A stretch of DNA of 64,000 nt from the NCBI RefSeq assembly GCF_945859685.1, contig NC_079147.1, positions 250,594,572 through 250,658,571 on the forward strand, in the 5' to 3' direction. The stretch is from Eupeodes corollae (Eukaryota; Arthropoda; Insecta; Diptera; Syrphidae). The notes beneath the pieces were generated by a model. The model ran no database searches. It saw only the letters and a list, made by a program, of their open reading frames with translations, and was not told the origin of the DNA. This document shows, in pieces, positions 23,901 through 34,874 of the stretch (its first letter is position 1; every line of letters starts with the position of its first letter). The position numbers and the translations under genes are program-made.

Positions 23901-25564
23901 TCTCCATGCAGTGATTTGATATTATTTGATGCAACAGTTGCAAGACTATTGCAAGATTCTCTCGCCTTTATGACATCTTTTTCAAGTGATTTTGTGCCAT
24001 AAATGTTTTTTTGACGTTTAAGGAAGGAGAAACCAAAGTATTCAATTTTGGTGATTGTTTTGGGTATTGCAATTTGTATTTATTTTTATTTCATTTTAAA
24101 GAAATTAAATTAAATAAAGCGATGAACGAATTACTTTGTTTTAGAGAAAGAAATTAATTCGAAAGTTTAAGTATTATTCAGATGATGAACAAATACAAAT
24201 TATGACAACAGATTAATTTGTATTATTTCAATCTTTCTTAGTTAGGAGAAAAGACGATAAAATTCTTCAAATTATTATTTTCTCATCAAGAAAACTTTTT
24301 TAATGTTTCTTTTCTTAACAGCTTTTAATTTAAATATTAATTTACCATGTAAAATTGTTTTAAATTGATCAAAAAGAGACCTACCGTTAAATTGCTTCCA
24401 TTATTTTGTTGTTTTAAAGCTGAAGCAGGCAAAGGCCTGTAAGTAACAATATTTCCCTGGCTATCAAATTCAACTCTAAATCTTTCATTCAAAAATATTA
24501 ACGTGAATGGAAGAATTCTATCAAATATTATATAAAAGAATACCCTATCTGTGAAACCTTAGCGTGTTTCTTTTCTAAAATATTTTGGTTCATTTTTGTT
24601 TGCCTTTAAAGCTTAACTGGCCTTAAAGTTAATTCAAATACAATCGCTAAAATCGGATTTTTCTTTAAATTCTCAGAAACCTGCATAGCCACACCATGTA
24701 ACTATGTTAGGTATAGTGTCAAGCTCGTGCAATCTTGATCTTGTAAAACCCTAGGCCCCTCTGTCAGGAAACTAATGTTTTGTGATAAAAGAAAGGGTAT
24801 AAAGATATTGTAATCCCTGTGCATGTAAAACTGTAGACACGACTGATATTGTAATCCCATTTATCTATTTTATCAAATCTCTTCGGAATAGTTTTTGAAG
24901 GAAAAACATATTCTTGTAGATACCCCCAAAAGGAAGTTGTTCAATATTATGTTTTGTATAGGTATAGTAAAATAAAGGGTTAAACAGGGGATAAGTTTTC
25001 CTTGATATCGCTGTGGTAATGTGTGTGTTGTGTTCAAAACCTAAAGAACAGGATTTTGTTTTTTTTTTGTCTCGATTGTAATGTTTCTGTTGAGCCCCTT
25101 TGTAAAAGAAGATGTAGGATTTATGGATATAAAATGTCAAAGGAATAAGAATACCTGAGCTTTAAATATTCTTTGATTGTAACATTTTTAATAGCTTTAC
25201 TCGGAATAATAGGTATGATTATTCTCATATCTGTGTCTGTAATTGTATCTGAATAAAATATATTTATATCAAAATGATATTTTCAAGCAAGATCTACATA
25301 ATGCTTACGGTGGAGGTCGGAATTTCTGAACAATCAGATTTTAAACACAAGAACGATGGTAAGTTTAGAGACGAAGGGGTTTTACTATACAAATTTCTTA
25401 AATTGGACAATGTAACTACATATCTACTTGACATGGGTTGAGTTAAATAAATAGTTTGTATGCCGAATCCAATCGGTTAATCTGAGAAACCACTTTTTCG
25501 TGACAACAATTATTTTTGGAGAATTTGCCCATTCCTCACAAGAAATAGTACAAGTGAAAAAAAG
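23901..25564. other. Mostly non-coding stretch
   Basis: Apart from the candidate exon at 24330-24549 (minus), I see no gene or transposon. AT-rich. Confidence 0.35.
24330..24549 (-). CDS. Possible exon of unknown protein
   Basis: Reading leftwards from a possible acceptor (TTTCACAG, ending near 24550), one frame stays open for about 70 codons. It begins with a hydrophobic segment (VFFYIIFDRILPFTLIFL) followed by ERFRVEFDSQGNIVTYRPLP and ALKQQNNGSNLT. A possible donor ACG|GTAGGT lies near 24386. The composition looks more protein-like than its surroundings. I do not recognise the family. It could be one exon of a membrane protein, a decayed element or chance. Confidence 0.22.
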
Positions 25565-25565
25565 T

Positions 25566-25642
25566 TAGGTGGCACAGGCAGGGACTAATCCCAAGATATT
25601 TGGAATGACAGTCCTTAGCACTAACCATCACACCGCAAGTAA
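25566..25642 (-). mobile_element. SINE head fragment, reverse orientation
   Basis: The reverse complement reads GGTGTGATGGTTAGTGC, GGACTGTCATTCC and GGGATTAGTCCCTGCCTGTG, the tRNA-like head of the SINE at 23456. The B-box is altered (GGATTAGTCC). The SINE body is absent. Confidence 0.65.
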
Positions 25643-26149
25643 AGGGTTTATCTTATCATTAAAAAAAGAAGGGGTTTACGAATATTTCTTCTAGAATTAT
25701 ATTTAAAAATAGAGTGAGGTCTACAGGGTTCAATTAATCAAACACCAATTTGGTTGATTTTTAACTACAGAAAGTCAACAAACTCGTCAAGGTTGTTGTA
25801 AATGGTTTGGAAATTAAAATTGTTCCTAATATTATTTCAAAATAATAACAAAATTATCTTAAACACCCTTAATGTGAAGATCGACTACCAATTAAAAATT
25901 GAAATTTTTCAATAAATTTTACTAAATGGTATTGTGAGTGTCAACTGTCAATGAATTATTTATACATTGTGGATTTGTATCAATAACCTATTGTGAATGG
26001 AAAAAATTGGTATTAAGAAAAAAAATTCATCGACTTTCCTGACAACTGGCAATTTTTTTTTCAATCGTAAATTTGTGTTTGATGAGTTCGTGTTTGCTGA
26101 AAAAATAACAAAAAAATGTGAGTTTTGAACTATAAAAATTTATAAAATC

Positions 26150-26880
26150 GTAAATTTTGTATTTTTAAGGTCTCAAAAAGTTATTAGTAACAAAAAACAG
26201 ATATGCAGATTAGTCCAGTTGATGGAACAAAATATTGAAATCGCTAAGGGATTCTCTACAAAAGCTGGCTTCTCAGAGAAGTGGCAAAGAGTATGGGCCG
26301 ACCTAAAATGCAAAACAAAGAAAAAAAAAAACTGAAAACAAAATCGAAATATCAGCCACTGGTGGTGGCCCAAATAGACTTCACCACTTCAGCGATATGG
26401 GAGAAGCTGTTGTAAGTTTATTGGGTCTAAATACATGTGTTAATCCACCCGAACGAGAATTTGGTTTTTAAACTATTAACACCTCAAATGAAAATGATTT
26501 ATTGACTGAAGAAGCCGCATATGAACGATCAACCCATCAGATTGACCAGGATCCAGTTAAAATTGTTGCACAACAGCAGAAAAAAACCTCTTCAAAGAAA
26601 AAAAATGAAAACGATAGAATATTCTTATTAAAAACCCAGAGTGCAGAACCAATTGAACTATCACGAAAGTATGCTGAATATTCTGGGTGATATTAAAAAA
26701 GTATGAAGAAAATTGAATATTATTCAAAAAAGAAACTTCAAATCGCCAATGAGCAGTCAAAAAAGGAAAAAATTGAAACTCTACAAGGAAAATAAAGAAA
26801 ACTAAGAGAGGGACAGAAAAGCTAAACTAAAGTTGAAAATAGAAATGCTGGAGCTGAAAAAACCAAAGCTTCTAATGAAT
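26150..26880 (+). pseudogene. Harbinger-associated Myb/SANT-like DNA-binding protein
   Basis: A frame (about 26165-26470) reads KKQICRLVQLMEQN, then EIAKGFSTK, WQRVWADLKCKTKKK and the hallmark ATGGGPNRLHHFSD, followed by EAVVSLLGLN. This is the Myb_DNA-bind_5 pattern of the second Harbinger protein, which recruits the transposase to the element ends. About 20 residues between the first helix and WQRVW seem to be missing. The frame stops at FGF. A shifted frame (26502-26690) carries the acidic and lysine-rich continuation, and further pieces (to about 26880) resemble the coiled-coil tail. Broken by at least one stop and frameshift. Confidence 0.7.
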
Positions 26881-27123
26881 AGATTTTAATTGTTATCTTA
26901 TATGAAATTAATTTTTTGCCTTATTTTTTGTTTAATTGTTATTTTAGGTTAGTCACATAATACATATGTATATGTATGTTACTTTTTGTTTGATACAAAT
27001 AAAATCATACATACATACATACATATTTTGTTTACATGAAATTTAAAATGTTGTCTCCTATTCGGTTGCCTTCGTTGAAATTGTCGTTCAATGATTCATC
27101 TTAATCCCCTACATACTCAATGT

Positions 27124-28451
27124 TTACCTTTTGTGGAACTTCAGTGCGATATTGAATACATATGTTATGCAGGGCTGCACAAAATTTGTGATTTGTGTTG
27201 CTTTTTTCGGTTTGTAATGAAGCTCCCTTGCCCGTAGCAGGCATCTGAATCTTCCTTTCAAGACCCCTGTAGTTCTTTCAATTATATTTCTTCCCTGAAC
27301 ATGCTTTTTATTGAATCTTGCTTGCACTGAACCTTCTTCAGTATTTCTATATGGAGTCAGAAGATACGGTGCTTAAAAAATTCATATCATAAAAAGTAAA
27401 TCAACAAATGCACGGAGGTAAATACACCTATACATAAATGTCGAATGTGAATGCACGCACACCTACATTTATGTTACCTAGTAAATTTACCGTCAGCAGA
27501 GAATTACATGGTAGTATGCATGATTTTTTGTTTTTTTCCGTGCCTTAGATTCAAGATTTTTTTTCACATTCGACTTTGTAATTCTCAGACGACAATATAA
27601 ATACATACCAAAAAGCCGAAAGTCGTTGCGTCCATTTCGGTAATTTGTTGCGATTTTTGCTTTCAGTGCGGACATATTCCATATGTTCGAATCGTGGGAT
27701 GCTCCTGGATGTTTAACAACAACATATTTAATACACATTAAATGATCACACACCTTTAAAATGCAATTTAAGTTTTTCTTTAATTAAAAAATGTATCTAC
27801 ATATTTCAAAATACTTACGATCAAAGCATTAAAGCTATGGAATTCCTTTTTGGTTGTATACAAGTGTCGAATATTTTTGTCTGGGCCTATGATCTTAATG
27901 TGTCCAAGCATCCTACCACGTTAGGAATGCCACTTTTCTCAAAATAATAAACTTTTGCCCTCCTTTCTTTCTCCTCAGTGTAATGGAACTTTATCCATTT
28001 TGGGCACACATAGTTTTCAATTACACCAAGGAATTCCTTTAGGACAAGCGATGTAGTTGATTGGGAAATACAAAAATTAAAGTCGTTTCTTAAACTCAAC
28101 TGGTAGTTGCCATGTGCAGTTCCCATTAGCACTGTTGCTAGTTTTAAAATATTCGGCACGGCTCGAATACTATTGCAGATCTTCAACTTGTATTATATTT
28201 CTTGGAAAATATCATGAAATGCATCCTTGAATAGCCGAAAGTTTTTTTTTTTTTTTAAATTGAAAACGGAGCAGAGCAGGTACAGATTAAGTTATTTGTG
28301 TCTAGAAATCAAAACCTTTTTACTCACATTTGGTTTCCAGTTCCAAAGGATTGGATGCATCTCTCAAACTCCTTCGCATTCTCGCCATTTCAATGAGTTC
28401 ACAATCATTTCAATCCTCATCATCATCAAAAAATAACTCAGTCGAAGTCAT
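27124..28451 (-). pseudogene. PIF/Harbinger (HARBI1-like) transposase with introns
   Basis: Exon 1 (28451-28328) starts MTSTELFFDDDED, has one in-frame TGA, and ends at donor GTGAGT. Exon 2 (from about 28240) gives FKDAFHDIFQEI, one stop, then NYQLSLRNDFNFCISQ and GIPNVVGCLD, the first catalytic Asp. A frameshift follows, then IKIIGPDKNIRHLYTTKKEF and a donor GTAAGT (27818-27813). A 65-nt intron ends at 27754, and VCDHLMCIKYVVVKHPGASHD follows in phase. The third conserved block near 27609 (FRLFG) lacks the expected GDSGY aspartate. After a possible second intron, TPYRN, RNIIERTTGVLKGRFRC supplies the catalytic Glu, and the stop is at 27124. The transposase would cut and paste the element, but this copy has a missing residue, stops and a frameshift. 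Confidence 0.78.
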
Positions 28452-28646
28452 TTTTTGTTTTGTTTTAAATTTTTTTTATTTGCTTTCATAACTTCTGTCA
28501 GTTGCCAGAATAATGAAATTATTTTTAAGGCATTCACAATAGCACAATATTTTGTCAATTGATTTTCACAGTACCAATTTTGGTTTGAATTGATATATGT
28601 AAGTCTATCAACCGTCAATCGTTTTTTTTAATTTTGAAAAAAAATG

Positions 28647-29515
28647 CCTGGGATGAAACCCACACTTCCCATCCCGTCTGTCGATTTTTTTGCTTAAAAG
28701 GTTTGTAGGATTTCATGTTTTGTTAAAAAAGTTGTCAGTTGAATTATTCTTAAAAATTAATAACACTATTTTTCATATGAAGAAATAGTTTGATTTCAAA
28801 ATTTGTTAACGAGATTTTTAGTTGAAAACCAATTTTTACCAAATTTAGTAGTATTTTTGAATGTCGAAAAAAATATTTAATGTGAGATTAAACTAGTGTG
28901 AAGCCATTATTTTCAATTTTTGAAAAGATATTTGAGTCGAAAGTAATTTTTTACCAAGTTTTAGTATCGTTTTTTGTAAAAAAACTGTCAATTCGATTTT
29001 TCTTAAAAACAATATTTAAAAGATAAAATTAATTGAAAGCCATAATCTCAAATTTTTGAAATGTTTGAGTCGAACATTTTTCCTAATGTTGAAAACGTTA
29101 TTCTTCGTTGTACAAAATTAATTTGGAGGTACAATTTTTTTTGTTCGTAAAATTTTTGAGGTGACAAATATTTCTTTTAGTTTTTTTGATTTTTAAAAAA
29201 ATTGTTCATTGGAATTTTGTCAAAAAATATATTTTTTTGTTATCACGTTACAATACATAATATTACATTTAATTTAAGTGTCTAGCTTTATGGGTTCGTG
29301 AGATAACTAGGGTTTACCAAAATATTCAAAATTAAAAAAAAAAACCGCCCACTTAATTCTGCTGAGAGTCCTTTCTGCATCTTTCTTCATTATTATCTGT
29401 ATAAGAAAATTTAATTGAAGTCCATATCTTTACTGGTTCTTTAACTATGGACGATGAAAAAAAGTCGTGAATGTGCGAACGTACGTACACACGCACGTAC
29501 AGACAAGTTAATTAA
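28647..29515 (-). repeat. Family R repeat, copy 4 (reverse)
   Basis: It begins with CCTGGGATGAAACCCACACT and CCCATCCCGTCTGTCGAT (28669-28686), continues through degenerate monomers (ATTCGATTTTTCTTAAAAA near 28990), the TTCGTGAGATAACTAGGG and TATTATCTGTATAAG blocks, and stops after the ACGTACGTACACACGCACG patch at about 29510. The short palindromic terminus is missing. Confidence 0.8.
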
Positions 29516-32036
29516 AGCAATATGTCCCATAAGACGAAATACGTTTCGAGTCATATTTCGTAAAAGCAAACAATTGAAGATTATTGAATAAATATTCAGT
29601 TACACAAAAATAGTGCACAAGGTTTCCTTGTCCTTGTTTTTAGCGATAAGTGAGAAAAACTATTTTTCGTTGTAGTACAAAAATATTTGGTCCTGCTTAT
29701 ATGAATGATTATATTGGTGAAACTATACTTTTTTCAACATTGAACATTTTGAGAAAGTTAAGTTTTCTTAATTTGTTCTAAACTCTTGGTTTCTTTATCT
29801 TTTTAGCAGAACTTTTTTTTTCAAAATCTTACAATTTAAGTACTAAGAGAAAAAAATAAATGTTGTAAATTTGTTCGAAATTAAAAATTAACAATTTTGT
29901 ACATACTTCACGCACATGATAATAATATTCTGACTTTTCACCCAACAAAAAAAGGAATTTAAAAGAGGCAGGTAGGCAGGTTACCCACACCAAATGCATA
30001 CATAAATCAAACAGTCTAAAATACCAAAATCCACTTAATAAACAATTACCTTAAAAGTCCCGCCTACAATATAACAAGGATATATACGAGCTTCTATACA
30101 TACTTACATTTTGAATAGAAAAACAATTTGAAAATTTCATTACTTCCGCCATTGAAAGTTCCACCCGAAGAGCTGTTTAAATATTCCTATCAAATTCTTG
30201 TCTAATTGTTTCGCTTAAATCCTTCCTATACCTACCTACCTCACTGTATGGCGGTGGCGCTTGTGACAAGGGACAGAAACAACAGTAAGAAAAAAAAAGA
30301 ATACCAACCAACATTCTAACACTAAAGGGTTAAACGCCTAAGAAACTGTTTCCCGTTATAAGAAAAATTGTTGAAAAGTTAATTCACTCCAAAACCCATT
30401 CCAAAATATCTACTTACTTCCCGTCCCCCCATTCCCTTACCCGATATATATATATCAACCCAAAAGAAACACGGCTTGATGGCAATAGTGATGCACAAGA
30501 ATGAAAAAATCAAAATGAAGCCGAGTCGAGAAAATAAACGAAAACTCTTTTTATTTTTTCTTTAGGGTCTTATTTTATTTTTGTAACCAAAGTCATGTCC
30601 TCCAGGGGTTTCGTGGTACAGAATTTACTTTATATTATCTTTAACGTTCCTTCCAAAAGACCCATAATAAATCATCAACTTAAGGGACATGACTTTTCTT
30701 ATACTTTATACTGCTTCTCAGTGTTCAGGGTTTAGTTATATACCTACATAGAGGAATCAGGAGTTGTAGGGAAGTAAAAGCACAAAAGTGAGTTGAGTTC
30801 TGAGTTGTGAGCCTGAGCTTGAGCAGGCAGCAAAAACACACCGTGCTACCTTTATGAATTTATTTTCAAAATTAATGTCCTTCTCCTTGTATAAAAATAC
30901 TTTCGAGCTAGACAAAAAATAAAATTGTATAGGTACACAGATATAAGTATAGGTATCTACGGAAGAAAAGTTAAAAGACTTGCAAAACTTTCACAAGACA
31001 CCATCATCATCAGCAGCAGCACTGGGAGTATAGCTGATGTAGACCAAGAAGTTGACGAAGAAAAAAGGGGAGTTGAGAAGGTTGAGAATTAAATTCAAAG
31101 GCTTTTTAAATAATTAACACCCTGTGCGGTAAAGCGCGCGGTGACACTGAACCCTAGAAAGCCTTAAGGATATAATATTCTGGGTTATAGGTAGGTGCGA
31201 GTAGGTATAGGTTGGTATAGGTTTAGGTGTATGTCATGGTTGTTGTCGGGGTAAGTGACATTATTAAAACGGTTTGGGATTAATTGTATATGTAAATATT
31301 ACAAATCGTTGCCCTTTTGCAATGCTTTCCCCAAAGGAAACTTCTTCATTAATACATCACGTCTCAGTCTTAAGCCGTTAGCTTTAAAGAAAAGAAATGT
31401 TTGAAATGTCTTTTAAAATTCGAATTGAAAGAACTTATTGCAGATACCTATTTGTTCCAATTTTTCGAATTGAAAATGTTCTCTAGAAGCTGAATCGTTT
31501 TTAGAGTGATGATTGTGTGAGCGTATATGCACTTTAATAGGAAAGTTATGGCTTTTTCTCGCCAGCCATCCCAAGTACCAATTCTTTTAATAACTAATAA
31601 CATCTCTATAAAACTAAAAAAAATTGTAGACTACAACTTAATCTCGTTCTATAAGCTTCTGACGTCATACAGCTCAATTTACCGTATTGTTTAAGATTCA
31701 TGAGAAGTCTCGAGAAATTAACGACTGCTTGGAACGATTCACACGCTAGTGGCATCACCGATCGGTCTTTATTTCTTTTGAAATTAGGAACGACCTGCGG
31801 TTGCGGTATTAAGTCATGAGGATTGATTTTATGTTTACAAAAAATGAATAGTTTGGTTAATACAAGATGGCGTAATTTTTCTTAAGAGCGCTTACTTTAA
31901 AGATATGACATTCATAATTGACTTCATTACAGTTTTCAATTATTTTGTATGGCACTATGTATGGCACTATGTCAAGTTGAAGTATTAAAAGCTAATATTG
32001 AAGCCACAATTGATGCATTACAATTTGAGTTATGGA
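29516..32036. other. Non-coding stretch, no gene seen
   Basis: No supported coding or transposon signal. TAGGT-rich minisatellite-like sequence lies near 31183-31240. Possibly intergenic or intronic host sequence. Confidence 0.4.
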
Positions 32037-34510
32037 TTTTGGCTGGGATGCGACCCACACTGAACACTTTCTATCCCGTCTGTCGATTTGTCTTGCTTAA
32101 AAGTTTGTAGGTTTTCGAGTTGGGTTAAAAAGTTGTCAGTTGAATTATTCTTTTTTATAAAGAAACAGTTTGTTAAATAGATTTTTAGTCGAAAACAAAT
32201 TTTTAAGAATTTTAGTGGCATTTCTTAAATTTTTATAAACTGGATGAATGAAATTAATTTGAGAGATATCAAGAACCGAAAAATAAATGTTTGGCAAAAT
32301 TTCGTAATATTTTTTGATTTTTAGATTTTTATAAAGAAACTACTAAATATCGAAAACAATACTTTCTGAGAAAAAAAGTGTGAAGCTATTTGAGCCGAAA
32401 GTAAATTTGTACCAAATTTTAGTATTGTTTTTATTTTTTGTAAACTCAAAATCTTACTAAATATTGACAGCAATACTTTTTAAAAGATAAACGTAGTTAA
32501 AAGTTAATATCTCAAAGTTTTGAAAAGATACTTGAGTTGAAAATCAATTCTTACCAATTTTATTTTTTGTCAAAAATCTGTCAATTTGATTTTTCTCAAA
32601 TTTTGTCCGAATGTTGAAAAAAAATGTTTTATAAGATGAAATGAGTTAGAAGCCATAATCTCAAATTTTTGAAAAGATATTTTAGGCGAAATTCAATTTT
32701 TACTAACTTTGTTTTTGTAATGTTTTTTGGTTTTTATTTTTTATAAAAAAACTGTGAATGCGATTTTTTTTTCAAAATTTTACAAGATGTTAAAAACGAT
32801 ATTTTTAGTTTCACAAAATTGTTTTGGAGATAAAATCATTTTATATTCGTAAAATTTTTCAGGTGAAAAAAACATTTTTTTTCAAGTCTCTAGCGTTATT
32901 GGTTCGTGAGATATTTATGGCTTACCAAAATGTTCACCTTTTTTATAAACTGCTATGGTAAAAATCACCATTTTCTTGAGAGCCCTTTCTGCATCTTTCA
33001 CAAACTGATAACTTTCCATTCCGTCTGTCGATTAGACTTGCTTGATTAGAAAGTTTGATTTTAAAAAAACAATTTTTTATAAATTTTAATAACATTTCTT
33101 AAAAGTTTTTATTTCTTATACAAACAAATGCAAATTGGGTGCATGAAGTATTGAGATATTGATGCCCATAATTTTTAAAATTTAAGGAGATATTTGCGTC
33201 AAAAGTGAATTTTGACCAACTTAGTAATGTTTTTTTTTTAGATTTTCTGTAAAAAAAATGTCAATTGGCTTTTTTAAACAATATTTTGGAATGTTAAAAC
33301 AATAATTCTTTTAAAATAAAACTACTTTGAAGTTATAATCTCAAGTTTTTGGAGAGATATTTAAGTCAAATATTACTTAAGCCTCAATTTCTACCAACTT
33401 TTAGTAATGTTTTATTTCGTTTTTCATTTTTTGTAAAAAACAACAGTCGATTCGATTTTTTTTCAAATTTTAATGAATAAACAACATTTTGTTAAAGATA
33501 AAATTAGTTTGAAGCCAATATCTCTAATGTTCGGAAAGATATTTGAGTCGAAAATTAACTTGAATAATATTTTGTTAGATTTTTATTTTTTATAAAAAAA
33601 ACTAAAAATTCGATTTTTTTTTCAAAATTTTACCAGATGTTCAAAACGTTATTTATCGTTGCACAAAGTTTTTTTGTAGTTAAAATCATTTTCAATTAGT
33701 AAAATTTTGAGGTGACAAGTATTTTTTTTTTTAATTTTTTTTTTTATTTATAAAGTTGTTAATTGGATTTTTTCCCAAAAAAAAATATTTATTTTGTGTC
33801 ACGGTACAATGTAAAATTTAAGTCAAGTCTCTAACGTTACTGGTTCATGAAATATTTAGAGTAACCAAAATGTTCACCTTTTTTTGAGAGTCTTTTGTGT
33901 ATCTTTCTGCATTATTATCTGTGTAACAAAATTTATTACAAGTCGATATCTCTACTGGTTCTTGAGCTTTGGATGATATAAAAAACTTCGCGAAAAAAAA
34001 TTTAAAAAAATTAAAAAAAATGCATATGGTTTCTAGGGACCTTGAAACGTCGAGAAATGTCAAAATTTTCAATTCGAGAAATTGGACCGATTACAATAAC
34101 TTCCTATTGAAAGTAAAAAAAAAAAAAACACCAACTGATAACTTCTCATGCTTTTGTCTATCGACAGTTCTGAAATTTAAAAAAAAATATTTATCGCAAC
34201 ATTTTGTTTTAGATGAACATTTTTTGAAGTCTAAATACTTGAGTCGAAACCCAGTTTGTATTTTCTATTTGCCCTTGAAAGTTTTTCTTCATACGATAAA
34301 ATAACTGATTTCAACATCTGTTTTTGCTTTCGAGATATTTTGGTCGAAGGCCAATTTAACCATTTTACTAACAACATCTTATAGGATTTTCCTAAGAAAA
34401 TAACCTCATGTTAAAACAATATTTTGAATATATGAAATAATTTTGAAGTTAAATCACTCATTTATACTTTAGATATTCGAGTTTTGTGTAGAATATTTTT
34501 TATGCGATGA
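32037..34510 (-). repeat. Family R repeats, copies 5-7, head-to-tail (reverse)
   Basis: Copy 5 starts at GGCTGGGATGCGACCCACAC (32040) and runs to CTTTCTGCATCTTT (near 32999), where it is cut. Copy 6 begins at once with ACTGATAACTTTCCATTCCG (33005) and runs to CTTCCTATTGAAAGT (near 34118). A weaker third unit begins ACTGATAACTTCTCATG (34134) and fades by about 34510. All are in the same orientation with degenerate internal monomers. No protein is encoded. Confidence 0.75.
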
Positions 34511-34874
34511 GGCTTAATGCATACAAATAAAATAAATGTAAGGTGTGGATTTTGAACTGGAGACGTCCGTCGTTAGTCTGTATTTCTTCGAAAATGGGGC
34601 TGTCTAGCAAATCACCAGCTTATTGTGTCCATATTGACAGAAAGACGGGTAGTTTTATTGGGGCGTTTTTGAGTATAATTAATATAAGGATTAAAAGTTT
34701 CCTGAGTGCAGGTATTTACTCTAAGGTATAAAAAGATGAAACATTAGACTAAACTAATCATTTAGAATTTAAACGAGCGTTCGAGCAGTTGCTTTTATTT
34801 TTCAAAAAAATTTAAACGAATATTTGGAATGAGGTTTCGTTCGAACTTTTTGTCAATGCTACCACTTGTAAGAG

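Larger units (their letters stand above)
25927..28590. mobile_element. PIF/Harbinger element with two convergent genes
   Basis: This block holds a Myb/SANT-like gene on the plus strand and a Harbinger transposase on the minus strand, the usual two-gene plan of the superfamily. CTATTGTGAATG (25988-25999) is exactly repeated in inverse as CATTCACAATAG (28531-28542). Further out, TGGTATTGTGAGTGTCAA on the left resembles the inverse of the sequence ending in CACAGTACCAA near 28585, so the terminal repeats may reach about 60-70 bp. Exact termini and target duplication are not resolved. Both genes are damaged, so the copy is probably immobile on its own. Confidence 0.72.

Noticed and set aside
24330..24549. 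GPCR transmembrane exon
   Set aside because: The hydrophobic segment is compatible with a membrane span, but no family signature is visible, so no such function is claimed.
26990..27025. CRISPR-like or regulatory array
   Set aside because: It is a simple CATA microsatellite; there are no regular spacers anywhere in the window.
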